45,041 bases of DNA from Halothece sp964463655 (GTDB taxonomy: Bacteria > Cyanobacteriota > Cyanobacteriia > Cyanobacteriales > Rubidibacteraceae). Below the pieces are notes generated by a model that was not told the DNA's origin, did not search any database, and saw nothing but the letters and a program-made list of their open reading frames with translations. Location: contig CAYXDG010000023.1 of the NCBI GenBank assembly GCA_964463655.1, positions 1 to 45,041 of the forward strand, read 5' to 3'. Shown here piece after piece: positions 25,514 to 33,518 of the stretch (the first letter of the stretch is position 1; every line of letters starts with the position of its first letter). The position numbers and the translations under genes were made by a program.

Positions 25514-26269
25514 ATGACGAATGTTTCTATTATTATTCCCAGCCTAAACGAAGCAGCTTATCTTCCCATAACCTTAAAGTATTTAAGTCTTTTGTCTCCC
25601 CCTGCTCAAGAAATTATTATTGTTGATGGTAACAGTGACGATGACACGCCTAGTATTATCAAAAATTTTACTCTAAATCCTTTTCCCTCTCCCATTATTT
25701 CTGTCTTGAATGCGACTCCTGGACGAGCAAAACAACTCAATGAAGGCGTGAAAAAATCAACGGGAGACTATTTATGCTTCCTTCATGCTGACACTTATGT
25801 TCCTCACGATTTAATCGATATTATTAGTAAAACTCTCTTTGATTCAACGGTTGCTTGTGGTGGTTTTATTTCTCTAATGAGTGGACGCGATCGCATTCGC
25901 TGGGGCATTTCTTTTCATAATTTTCTCAAAACTTATTATGCTCCCTTTTTATTTCGTCCTTATCTTTTTTTCCGATATCGGTTACGCCTTTTATTTGGCG
26001 ATCAAGTGATGTTTTGTCGTCGTCAAGATTTTCTCGATTCTGGCGGGTTTGATCCCACACTTCCGATTATGGAGGAAGCAGATTTATGTTTGCGTTTGTG
26101 TCGTTATGGTCGCATTAAACAAGTCAATCGGATTGTTCAATCATCTGATCGCCGAGTAGCTAAATGGGGCTTTTGGCAAGCAAATTTCATCTATTTAATG
26201 ATTGGTAGCTTGTGGGGAATGGGCGTTTCTGCACAGTGGTTAAAACGGTTTTATGAGGAAATTCGCTGA
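25514..26269 (+). CDS. TIGR04283 family 2 glycosyltransferase
   Basis: Soluble GT-A fold glycosyltransferase of about 251 residues. From ATG 25514 the protein starts with TNVSIIIPSLNEAAYLP, followed by IIIVDGNSDDDTPSII, then GRAKQLNEG, FLHADTYVP (the metal-binding DXD-equivalent) and MEEADLCLRLCRYG, all typical of the TIGR04283 group often seen with radical-SAM/selenodomain genes. The frame is open from 25385, but that extension passes through a C/G-run repeat and is unlike the family, so I reject it. A hydrophobic C-terminal segment (NFIYLMIGSLWGMGVSAQWL) may attach it to the membrane. The sugar is unknown. Confidence 0.85.
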   Translation: MTNVSIIIPSLNEAAYLPITLKYLSLLSPPAQEIIIVDGNSDDDTPSIIKNFTLNPFPSPIISVLNATPGRAKQLNEGVKKSTGDYLCFLHADTYVPHDLIDIISKTLFDSTVACGGFISLMSGRDRIRWGISFHNFLKTYYAPFLFRPYLFFRYRLRLLFGDQVMFCRRQDFLDSGGFDPTLPIMEEADLCLRLCRYGRIKQVNRIVQSSDRRVAKWGFWQANFIYLMIGSLWGMGVSAQWLKRFYEEIR

Positions 26270-26324
26270 ATCATTGATCATTGAATTTTGGGTGCAGAAA
26301 AACTCTAGATTTCTTCAGCAGACC

Positions 26325-27077
26325 CTAATTTTTTTGCTCTAACAGTAAAAAACTTTCATTAGCTGTTTGCACTAATCGTTGTTGGTAAATTATTTGTTCA
26401 GAGTTATCTTCTAAGAAAATGAATAATAAAGAGTCTTTCTCTGATTTTTCTTGGGTTTCATAATCAGCCATAAAATAGAAATTAATATATTTAGGACGAC
26501 GGGTATTAACACTTCTAGCAACTGTGCAAAGTTCAAATGCTTCTAGTTTCCCATCAATAATATTTTTAATGACTGTTTCCAGTCCAATTAATTCTGGGAA
26601 TGCTTCTCTCACCCCTTGATTAATTTCTAAATTCTTGGGGTAGTCGCAGTAGTCTTGGCACAGGGGAGAAATATATTGCACTTTTAGGTTACGATCGATA
26701 ACGATATATTCGATCGCCTTCGCTTTTATAAACTTTTGCATTAATGGTAAAGATGGGGTATATTTTGCTTGTGAGGGAGACTTTAAGCGATAGCCAAAAC
26801 CATGCACGGTTTCGATAATTTCTGCTGTAACATTAGCTCTTTTAAAGGATTGTCTCAGTCGTTTAATATGAGTTCTGACGGTGCTATAAGTGGGAATTTT
26901 ATCTAAGTCTTCCCAAATTTGATCGACAATAAATTGATAACTAAGTACATGACGAGGATGCTTGAGAAATAGTAACAGCAACCGATATTCTTGAAGGAGC
27001 AAAAAAATTTCTATTCCGTCATAAGTTACGATCGCGCTTTCGGTATCAACCGCTATTTTCTCATAAGTCAAGATCAT
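26325..27077 (-). CDS. winged-helix DNA-binding and PAS domain regulator
   Basis: Protein of 250 residues. Residues 1-97 form an OmpR/PhoB-type winged helix (LLLQEYRLLLLFLKHPRHVLSYQFIVDQIW, then STVRTHIKRLRQSF and the wing ETVHGFGYRLKS). No receiver domain precedes it. Residues ~115-235 read like a PAS domain (EYIVIDRNLKVQYISPLCQDYC ... FIFLEDNSEQIIYQQRL), so it is probably a one-component sensor-regulator. It lies 35 bases after the GTPase gene on the same strand, last of a four-gene leftward cluster, and may report on or control that module. The PAS ligand is unknown; DNA-binding is inferred from the fold. Confidence 0.8.
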   Translation of the reverse strand: MILTYEKIAVDTESAIVTYDGIEIFLLLQEYRLLLLFLKHPRHVLSYQFIVDQIWEDLDKIPTYSTVRTHIKRLRQSFKRANVTAEIIETVHGFGYRLKSPSQAKYTPSLPLMQKFIKAKAIEYIVIDRNLKVQYISPLCQDYCDYPKNLEINQGVREAFPELIGLETVIKNIIDGKLEAFELCTVARSVNTRRPKYINFYFMADYETQEKSEKDSLLFIFLEDNSEQIIYQQRLVQTANESFLLLEQKN

Positions 27078-27112
27078 TTGTTATTCGTTATTTGGTAACT
27101 GTTCAGTGGTCA

Positions 27113-27643
27113 CTAATTACTGATTCTGCTGGCGAGAGTTTCAAAAATCTGATCCACTTTTTCCCCAGTTTTGGCTGAGGTTTGATTTAAATTTAATAAA
27201 CGATTTTGATCAAAGATTGGGGTGGTTTCTGCTAAGGTTTCTACTTGTTTAGATGGTAAAAGATCGCATTTGTTAAGCGCGATCGCAATGTGGGCTTTGG
27301 GATTAATGGATAAGAATAACTCTTGGTGATGAAAGAGATTTTTAATAGTTTGAGGACGACTAACATCAGCCACGAAAATCGCACCTTTTGCCCCTTCTAA
27401 ATAACTGGGGGTGATTGCCCGAAATTTAGTTTCTCCCTCAATATCCCAGATAATCAAACGGATTTTACGGGGGGTTTCTGTTACTGAGAACGAGGAGAGA
27501 GTAATATTTTTACGAGATAGTTTTACCCCCACCGTTGATAGATATTGGTCGCTAAATTCACGATCTACAAAACGCCGAACAAGACTCGTTTTTCCCACGG
27601 CGAAGTCTCCAATTAAACAAATTTTGCGAGTGACAATTGGCAT
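27113..27643 (-). CDS. Ras/Rab-like small GTPase
   Basis: Stand-alone small GTPase of 176 residues from ATG 27643, which is preceded closely by AAGGA. All five G motifs are visible: P-loop GDFAVGKTS (12-20), switch I threonine in YLSTVGVK (Thr37), G3 WDIEGE (66-71), G4 NKCD (124-127) and G5 TSAKTG (155-160). The switch II glutamine of Ras/Rab (DxxGQ) is Glu here, so intrinsic hydrolysis may differ. No C-terminal cysteine for lipid attachment. The frame is also open to GTG 27691, which overlaps the stop of the OmpA-domain gene as GTGA; either way translation is tightly linked to that gene. Confidence 0.9.
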   Translation of the reverse strand: MPIVTRKICLIGDFAVGKTSLVRRFVDREFSDQYLSTVGVKLSRKNITLSSFSVTETPRKIRLIIWDIEGETKFRAITPSYLEGAKGAIFVADVSRPQTIKNLFHHQELFLSINPKAHIAIALNKCDLLPSKQVETLAETTPIFDQNRLLNLNQTSAKTGEKVDQIFETLASRISN

Positions 27644-27687
27644 AATCCTTGATTTTATCACAAGGGAGCAAGTGAAATTGCTGAGAC

Positions 27688-29856
27688 TCACTGGAAAGTA
27701 GATGTGGACTGAAAAGCCTCAAAGCGGACAATACGATTGGCTTGTGAGGGAGAATCAGGAGTTAACGCTGAGGTCAAGAGTCGGTCTGGGGAGATTCCCT
27801 GCTCCATTAAGATTTGTTTCACTGCTTGCGATCGCGCTTCGGCGATTTTTTGTTTAACGGGTAGCTCCCCAACCAAGTCACTGTAACCAACAATTTTCAA
27901 ATTGAGGGTTGGGTCGCGTTTCAAGATGGCAGCGATCGGGTTAAGCTGACGATCGAACTCATCCGAATTAACCGTAGCAGAATCACGATCAAAGGAAATT
28001 TCTCCCCGTAAGCTAATGGGTTCTAATTGCCAAGTTGTCGTGACTGAGGTAACCCCTGGAATTTCTTGCAAAGCTGCTGTAATGGCTTCTGCATCGGATT
28101 GATCAGAGATAACTCCTGTCACATTTACCCTTCCCTCTTCGTAAGTCCCATTAATTCTAATTCCTTCGTGCTGATTAAACGCGGTGATGATGCGTTGCAC
28201 TTCTGCTGCGGTGATTTCTGTGGGTGGGGGAACATTAACCGCCGTGATCTGGTTATCAATATTTAAGTCAGATGGTGCTGCTGCTTGCGCGATCGCTGCT
28301 GCTTGTTGGCGTAGAGACTCACTGGGGACACGACCAGTTAAGGTGAGGGTATTCTCTGTGACATCAGAGCGGAGGGCGTACACAGATAATTCTGGGGTCT
28401 CCTCAAGGGCGATGGCGACTGCCTCTTCAATTTGGCTGGCTATCCGTTGCCGATGCCAAAAGACCCCCAAAGGAATCAAAACCAGACTTCCTAAGCCTAA
28501 AACCAGCAATAACAGAGCAATTGGGAACTTTTTCTTGGGTCTATCCCCTTCGCTGTCAGTTTCTGGGATTAATAAAGTATCCAGTCGGGATTGGATTTCA
28601 TCAGGAATGGTTTCAGGATTGCCCTCGTAGGCTTGAATCGCCTCCCCTTGGCGTTGTACAATTGCTGCTAGGGTTTTCTGCATTTTTGCTGGATAGGCTT
28701 GGGAAGGAACACCTTTAATGATGACAGCGAGATAGCAATACCCCGCCACTTCCAAGATAATGCGAGAATCCCCATAGTCGATTTCATTTAATTCAGGAGT
28801 TTCTCCAAATTCAGCCACACAATCGTTAATAAATTGGCGAATTGCACTCAGCATTCCCGCCATCATTTCCGATTCTAATTGGTAAGGAGTTGAACGGGGT
28901 TTAGCTTCGCCAATAACTAAACCCGAGGCTTTCTGGATTAATAATACAGCTTGCACCTGAAACGGTCTTGATTCCCAGAGAATTAATTCAGCTTCGGAAA
29001 CCCCTTGTAAACGAGCGCGAATTTTCCGACGAATTCCAGAGGGAGACAGCGCCTTTTCCACTTTTTCATTGATGGATTCGACCACTTGCACCATATACTT
29101 ACGAATGGTGTCTCCAATGACAGGATAAAGTGCATCCACCATTGCATCTCGCTCTAAGTCAATTTGAGTTTTAATGGCTCGTCCCATCTCAGGGCCCAAT
29201 GCTTCCGACATCGCTTCAGGTTGGAGACGAGTCTGTTCTTTAATTGCGAGGGCAACTTCTGGGGCGATCGCGCTTCCGACTTCATTGGGCGCCACTTTCA
29301 TCTGTTGCTCGATCGCAGGAGCAACACTGGCGGCGATCGCCTTTGCTAGGGCGGTGCGGTCTTGTTGGGAACGCTCTGCGATCGCTTGGTCAATCAGAGG
29401 AATCAAGGCGTTTAAGAGTGCTGTGCGCGATGCTTCCGTTTTCAGTGCTAAGAATTCCTGAAGCAAAGGAAAGACTTGTCCTGAAAGATCAGGGAAAGTC
29501 TCTAGGCTTTTTTCCAGAGCCTCCACTTTTTTTTCTAACTCTGTGATGTCTTGATGGAGTTTTTCCATTTCCCAAGAGGAAAAAGACGCTCGGCGTTGAG
29601 GACGAGATGGCGATCGCTTCAATCTTCTGCGCCAAGGCGGTTCACTAGGAGAGACAGTCCGATAATCAGGCTGTTCATCGTAGGAATCGCCTTGTTGTTG
29701 AGAATCTCCTTGAGATAAAGAATCGGAATCGAGCAAGTCAGCCATCAAGTCAACTAACGCGGATTCCGAAGATTGAGGTTTTTCCTTTGCTGCTTGTCCC
29801 GATTGTTGATCTTCTGCGGAAGATTCTTTGTGAAACCGCTCATTTTTTTCAGACAT
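27688..29856 (-). CDS. membrane protein with roadblock/longin-like region, two BON domains and OmpA domain
   Basis: 722 residues from ATG 29856, preceded by AGAAGG. Order: acidic, Ser/Gln-rich N-terminus (1-70), basic patch (75-92), short coiled coil (95-120), amphipathic helical repeats (150-290), a compact alpha/beta region (about 298-400: VQAVLLIQKASGLVIGEA, ESEMMAGMLSAIRQFIND, SRIILEVAGYCYLAVII) resembling roadblock/longin-type GTPase partners, one membrane helix (444-466), two BON domains (about 472-542 and 548-612) and an OmpA-like peptidoglycan-binding domain (615-716; GYSDLVGE, AEARSQAVKQIL). Topology is N-terminus inside, OmpA domain in the periplasm. It is followed directly by the GTPase gene. 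Function is inferred: it would transmit a GTPase-controlled state to the cell wall. Confidence 0.8.
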   Translation of the reverse strand: MSEKNERFHKESSAEDQQSGQAAKEKPQSSESALVDLMADLLDSDSLSQGDSQQQGDSYDEQPDYRTVSPSEPPWRRRLKRSPSRPQRRASFSSWEMEKLHQDITELEKKVEALEKSLETFPDLSGQVFPLLQEFLALKTEASRTALLNALIPLIDQAIAERSQQDRTALAKAIAASVAPAIEQQMKVAPNEVGSAIAPEVALAIKEQTRLQPEAMSEALGPEMGRAIKTQIDLERDAMVDALYPVIGDTIRKYMVQVVESINEKVEKALSPSGIRRKIRARLQGVSEAELILWESRPFQVQAVLLIQKASGLVIGEAKPRSTPYQLESEMMAGMLSAIRQFINDCVAEFGETPELNEIDYGDSRIILEVAGYCYLAVIIKGVPSQAYPAKMQKTLAAIVQRQGEAIQAYEGNPETIPDEIQSRLDTLLIPETDSEGDRPKKKFPIALLLLVLGLGSLVLIPLGVFWHRQRIASQIEEAVAIALEETPELSVYALRSDVTENTLTLTGRVPSESLRQQAAAIAQAAAPSDLNIDNQITAVNVPPPTEITAAEVQRIITAFNQHEGIRINGTYEEGRVNVTGVISDQSDAEAITAALQEIPGVTSVTTTWQLEPISLRGEISFDRDSATVNSDEFDRQLNPIAAILKRDPTLNLKIVGYSDLVGELPVKQKIAEARSQAVKQILMEQGISPDRLLTSALTPDSPSQANRIVRFEAFQSTSTFQ

Positions 29857-29904
29857 ATCCCTTCTCTGCACGATCGCAGTTTTTTTCTCTAATCACCAAT
29901 CACT

Positions 29905-30522
29905 TTAATCTTCTGAGCGAGGGTCTGGTAATAACAGATCAGCCAGTTGATCGTCATCATCATCATTGTCTTCTTCTTGCGCCTCTGGTAAAAAGTCAGA
30001 GCCTTTTACTTTTAGACACATATTAAACAAAATCTCAGCAAAATCATCGCGAGAGACTTTGCTATCTCGTAACTGAGTAAAGTATTGGTCGATTTCTTCG
30101 TCTAATTGTTTTTTCCACTCCCGCATTTCTGATTGTAGTTCTTCCTTCGTTTCCGAGAGTTCGCTTTTGAGAGCATCACTACTTGCTTGTAGGGTTTGAT
30201 CCAGCGCTCTAATGCGAGTCATCGCTTTTTTATGGTTAGTATCAAGAGTATCTCGCAGATGATTGGTTTCATCTTGGGCATTTAAGCTCACATACTTAAT
30301 CCGCTTTTCAAAAGTCTTGATTGCTGCTTGAATCTCACTGGATAATTCTTCATGGAGTTGAGCGAGGTGATCGTTCATTTCCCGTTTAAACCTTGTTAAA
30401 TCTGACTCAAGTTTTTCAATGCGATCATTATAGTCTCTGGATTGTTCTCCAAATAACAACTCACGAATTTGTTCTAAATTGCCTAAGCGATCGCGCATTT
30501 CTTCTCTAGAAAGTTCAGCCAT
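29905..30522 (-). CDS. coiled-coil protein with acidic C-terminus
   Basis: I do not recognise a named family. The 205-residue product is almost entirely helical with heptad patterns from about residue 30 to 150 (LESDLTRFKREMNDHLAQL, ELSETKEELQSEMREWKKQLDEEI), no cysteine-rich site, no membrane segment or signal peptide, and an acidic tail (EEDNDDDDD). The segment DSKVSRDDFAEILFNMCLKVKG before the tail looks like a short conserved docking module. It is first in the leftward cluster with the OmpA/BON protein (48-base gap), the GTPase and the winged-helix-PAS gene, so a scaffold or adaptor role in that module is plausible but inferred. Confidence 0.75.
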   Translation of the reverse strand: MAELSREEMRDRLGNLEQIRELLFGEQSRDYNDRIEKLESDLTRFKREMNDHLAQLHEELSSEIQAAIKTFEKRIKYVSLNAQDETNHLRDTLDTNHKKAMTRIRALDQTLQASSDALKSELSETKEELQSEMREWKKQLDEEIDQYFTQLRDSKVSRDDFAEILFNMCLKVKGSDFLPEAQEEDNDDDDDQLADLLLPDPRSED

Positions 30523-30646
30523 ACCATCCTCTCGGCGTTAGTCTTCGCATCCATCTTAATATAGTTTTGAGCAATCTCATCTCAAATTGATCAAAGTTGG
30601 CGACAGATTGATGGGAGAGATTCAGTGACCAGTTACCAATGACTCA

Positions 30647-31528
30647 TTATTCATTATTAATTGTTAAGACAAATTTTTCCAAAGCAGCCACGACCCCATC
30701 CGCTTCCACATTGGGCGCAACCCAGTCTGCATAGGCTTTAACCTCAGCAGGGGCATCGCCCATCGCCACCCCTAAGCCAGCATACTGAAGCATTTCCACA
30801 TCATTAAAATTATCCCCGATCGCGATCGCATTTTGCGCTTGCAACTGCAAGACCTCTTCCACGAGATAGCGTACCGCTTTTCCTTTACTTGCCTCTGGAT
30901 GACAGGCTTCCACAAAATAAGGATTAGACTGGGTTAAGTAGAGTTGCTCCGCACAATAGCGCTGTTGTAGGGTAGAAAGCAGGGTTTGGGTTATTTCGGG
31001 ATTGGTACTCATGGCTAAAATTTTGGTTGGCGGCGCTTGAGCCAGAATCTTCCGTAAATCTCCCACAGCATTAGCCTCGATACGACTGCGTTCGATATAA
31101 AGACGAGTTTCTTCTTTGATTTCTCGTACATACAGTTCATCATTAAAATAAAAATGAACATCTAAATCTGTTCTTCGTTCAGGCTGTTCGCAATAGTCTA
31201 ACAGTTCATAAGCTAAATCAATGGGGACAGGTCGATGCCAGAGCATTTCCTCAGTGTGTGCATCTTGAATCCAAGCACCGTTGTAGCAGATAATCGGCAA
31301 ATCAGCACTGATCGCTTGAGCGAAGTATAAAGCCGATCGATACATTCTTCCAGTGGCGATCGCCACTTTAATTCCTTTTGCTTTCACCGCTGCGATCGCA
31401 TTGACGACTTTGGGCCTGACTTCATTAGATTCTCCCGCGATCGTGCCATCGATATCTAGCACCACCAGACGGATATCTTGGCGGGTTGGCGAAACAGAAG
31501 GTTGAGTATTGAGAGCAGATTCAGTCAT
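30647..31528 (-). CDS. Cof-type HAD-IIB phosphatase
   Basis: HAD superfamily hydrolase of 293 residues with a C2-type cap. Motif I is VVLDIDGTIAG with the nucleophile Asp, motif II follows as IKVAIATGR, the lysine (motif III) in EASKGKAVRYL, and motif IV IAIGDNFNDVEMLQYAG with the metal-binding aspartates. This is the Cof/YbiV pattern; such enzymes dephosphorylate sugar phosphates, flavin or pyridoxal phosphate with broad specificity. Ends with NNE encoded by an ATTATTAAT-type repeat. It is 124 bases upstream of the coiled-coil gene on the same strand but separated by a GTTACCA-type repeat, so co-transcription is uncertain. Confidence 0.9.
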   Translation of the reverse strand: MTESALNTQPSVSPTRQDIRLVVLDIDGTIAGESNEVRPKVVNAIAAVKAKGIKVAIATGRMYRSALYFAQAISADLPIICYNGAWIQDAHTEEMLWHRPVPIDLAYELLDYCEQPERRTDLDVHFYFNDELYVREIKEETRLYIERSRIEANAVGDLRKILAQAPPTKILAMSTNPEITQTLLSTLQQRYCAEQLYLTQSNPYFVEACHPEASKGKAVRYLVEEVLQLQAQNAIAIGDNFNDVEMLQYAGLGVAMGDAPAEVKAYADWVAPNVEADGVVAALEKFVLTINNE

Positions 31529-31628
31529 CGATCCAGATTAAATCCCTGCGTTAGTGAACAAAACTATGTTACCTTAAAAAAAGATTAAGTCATACCAACT
31601 GCTACTTTTAGGGATTCAAGATTTACTC

Positions 31629-32036
31629 ATGGTCGGATTCATTAAAAACCTTTTCGGTTCTAAAAATAATAACGGCGAACAACTGCCACGTCAAAAACAA
31701 AAAGCCTTTTTCCTCGACCCAGATGAAGCCAAAACCTACGGCGACATCGAATATATGCGGAAGCCAAATACAGTCAGAAGAAGTTTTCCAAAATCTCTGG
31801 GTAATCCAGAAGGAGGAGAACAAATTGAGGAAGTTTCTGCATTAGAGAAAAAATCGCTTTCTAAACCCAAGAAGTCTAATCAGCAAACTAATAATCAAGC
31901 CGCTGCTTCTTCTCAGTCAATGGCTCAAGAAGGTCAAGTGTATTCCGCACAAGATGATCCTCAAATTGAAGAACGTCGTAAATCTGATTCTAGTCTAGAT
32001 ATGTTTAGGAATATGGCACGGGACATTAAGAAATAA
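31629..32036 (+). CDS. conserved cyanobacterial-type protein of unknown function
   Basis: A 135-residue protein that I cannot assign. It starts with a short amphipathic/basic helix (MVGFIKNLFGSK), then a compact motif AFFLDPDEAKTYGDIEYMRKPNTVRRSFPK that looks strongly conserved, followed by a Ser/Gln/Asn-rich low-complexity stretch and a C-terminal helix DSSLDMFRNMARDIKK. There is no membrane segment or signal peptide. The pattern of a small ordered motif in a disordered chain suggests a protein-interaction role. It is divergent from the HAD phosphatase gene; a C/G-run hairpin (32051-32070) lies behind it. Confidence 0.75.
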   Translation: MVGFIKNLFGSKNNNGEQLPRQKQKAFFLDPDEAKTYGDIEYMRKPNTVRRSFPKSLGNPEGGEQIEEVSALEKKSLSKPKKSNQQTNNQAAASSQSMAQEGQVYSAQDDPQIEERRKSDSSLDMFRNMARDIKK

Positions 32037-32050
32037 GTCCTTAAACCGTA

Positions 32051-32070
32051 CCCCCTTTTTTTAAGGGGGG
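32051..32070 (+). repeat. hairpin CCCCCTT-ttttt-AAGGGGG
   Basis: 7-bp stem 14 bases behind the stop of the 135-residue gene. G+C-rich arms with an all-T loop; no T-run after the stem, so it would be an atypical terminator. Confidence 0.4.
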
Positions 32071-32108
32071 AATCATAAATTGTTAATTACTAATTATTAA
32101 TTGAAACT

Positions 32109-33020
32109 ATGCTTTCTCAAAAAAAAACAGAAAGTAATTTCTATACTTGGAACAACTATCAATGTGCTTATGAAGTCATTGAGACAACTGCAACCGATAA
32201 AACCTCTCCCTTTGCCATTTTATTAATTCACCCGATCGGGGTGGGATTATCTCGCAGATTTTGGGATCGATTCTGTCAACAATGGCAAGGACGCAGTGGG
32301 TTAGAAACTATTTATAATCCCGATTTAATCGGTTGTGGAGAAAGTGCTTTACCCCGCGTGACTTATACCCCAGAGGACTTTGCAGCACCGTTAAAAGAAT
32401 TGATTGAAACCGTGATTAAAAAGCCTGTGATTGTTATTTCTCAGGGTGCTTCTTTCCCGATCGCTCTAGCTTTATTAGCCTTAAAACCGTCTCCAGAAAT
32501 TGCAGGTTTCATTCTTGGCGGACCCCCTGCTTGGTCAATTATTACCAAAGAAAAGACGGAAAGAGAACAAATATTATTATGGAATTTATTTGACTCTCCC
32601 CTTGGCGGATTATTTTATCGCTATGCGCGTCGTCGAAATTTTTTAGCGTCTTTTTCCGTGCGCCAACTATTTGAAAAAACAGAGGATGTCGATCAAGAAT
32701 GGTTGGATATATTACAAGGGGGAGCGCAGGATTTAAACACTCGTCATGCAGTCTTTTCTTTTTTAGCAGGATTTTGGCGGAAAAACTATGAAAGCGCGAT
32801 CGCGCAAATTTCGCAACCGACGCTGGTTTTAATGGGAGAAAATGCTTCTAGCATCAGCAGAGATAGCCAAACCGAATCTGCCCAAGAACGGATCAATAGC
32901 TATTGTAATATTCTTACCAACGGACAGGGAAAAATATTACCAGGACGCAATGTTCTTCCCTATGAATCGACAACTGCTTTTACCACCGCTTGTGAGGAGT
33001 TTATTCAGAAGTTGAGGTAG
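32109..33020 (+). CDS. alpha/beta hydrolase fold protein, catalytic residues apparently lost
   Basis: 303-residue alpha/beta-hydrolase fold. The opening FAILLIHPIGVGLSRRFWDRF and NPDLIGCGES match the first strands and cap entry of the family. The nucleophile elbow, normally G-x-S-x-G, reads VIVISQGASFP, so Gly113 stands where Ser should be; the acid strand reads LVLMGENASS without the usual Asp, and the histidine loop reads LPGRNVLPYEST with Asn in place of His. It therefore looks like a pseudoenzyme, perhaps binding a lipid or a partner. Its last 20 bases overlap the 3' end of the convergent MazG-like gene. Confidence 0.75.
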   Translation: MLSQKKTESNFYTWNNYQCAYEVIETTATDKTSPFAILLIHPIGVGLSRRFWDRFCQQWQGRSGLETIYNPDLIGCGESALPRVTYTPEDFAAPLKELIETVIKKPVIVISQGASFPIALALLALKPSPEIAGFILGGPPAWSIITKEKTEREQILLWNLFDSPLGGLFYRYARRRNFLASFSVRQLFEKTEDVDQEWLDILQGGAQDLNTRHAVFSFLAGFWRKNYESAIAQISQPTLVLMGENASSISRDSQTESAQERINSYCNILTNGQGKILPGRNVLPYESTTAFTTACEEFIQKLR

Positions 33021-33330
33021 AAAGGAGTTGAATTTTCTTCTCAAACCCTCCCCTTGCTTCTCGGCGTTGCTTTTGCATTTCAAAGACAGTTATTTCCTCT
33101 ATGTTCGTAACAGCTAACAAGGCATCAATCACTTCATAGAGATCAGCCAATTCTTTCACTAATTCCTCTCTCGGCGCTGTGACGACTTCTGTTGCTTCTT
33201 CAATCAGTTTTTGATACAGTGCTTCTTCATATTCAGCATCAGATAACACAATCCATTCGCATTGATTCCCAGATTGTTCAATAATTTCAGGAATTTTGTC
33301 TCGGATGAGTTTACAGTGAGATTTTTTCAT
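33001..33330 (-). CDS. MazG-like nucleoside triphosphate pyrophosphohydrolase
   Basis: All-alpha NTP pyrophosphohydrolase domain protein of 109 residues, of the phosphoribosyl-ATP pyrophosphohydrolase/MazG superfamily that removes non-canonical nucleotides. It starts with the typical KLIRDKIPEIIEQSG, then EEALYQKLIEEATEVV and EELVKELADLYEVIDALL, which supply the E-x2-E ... E-x2-D magnesium site. Substrate unknown. The ATG overlaps the stop of the upstream CPXCG gene as TAATG, so translation is coupled. The 3' end overlaps the convergent hydrolase gene by 20 bases. Confidence 0.85.
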   Translation of the reverse strand: MKKSHCKLIRDKIPEIIEQSGNQCEWIVLSDAEYEEALYQKLIEEATEVVTAPREELVKELADLYEVIDALLAVTNIEEITVFEMQKQRREARGGFEKKIQLLSTSTSE

Positions 33331-33518
33331 TAACTTTCACAATCAGTATTTATTTCTATGTCTAAAGTATCTTCATTAACACTTATGTATAAGACATTTG
33401 GATGACAGCAAACTTGACAGTCTTCAACGTAAGACTGTTGACTTCCGCTACTAAGATCAATAAAGGTAGGGTTAACTTCACCGCAAAAAGCGCAGATAAA
33501 TTCCGCCGTTGCTTCCAT
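33330..33518 (-). CDS. CPXCG-motif cysteine-rich protein
   Basis: Small protein of 62 residues with two cysteine pairs, CAFCGE near residue 9 and CQVCCHP near residue 34, the pattern of the CPXCG family thought to bind one zinc ion. No enzymatic role is known to me. Between the pairs lies the short strand NPTFIDLSSGSQQSYVEDC, also typical. The second motif has an additional Cys. Its stop overlaps the start of the MazG-like gene (TAATG). Confidence 0.85.
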   Translation of the reverse strand: MEATAEFICAFCGEVNPTFIDLSSGSQQSYVEDCQVCCHPNVLYISVNEDTLDIEINTDCES

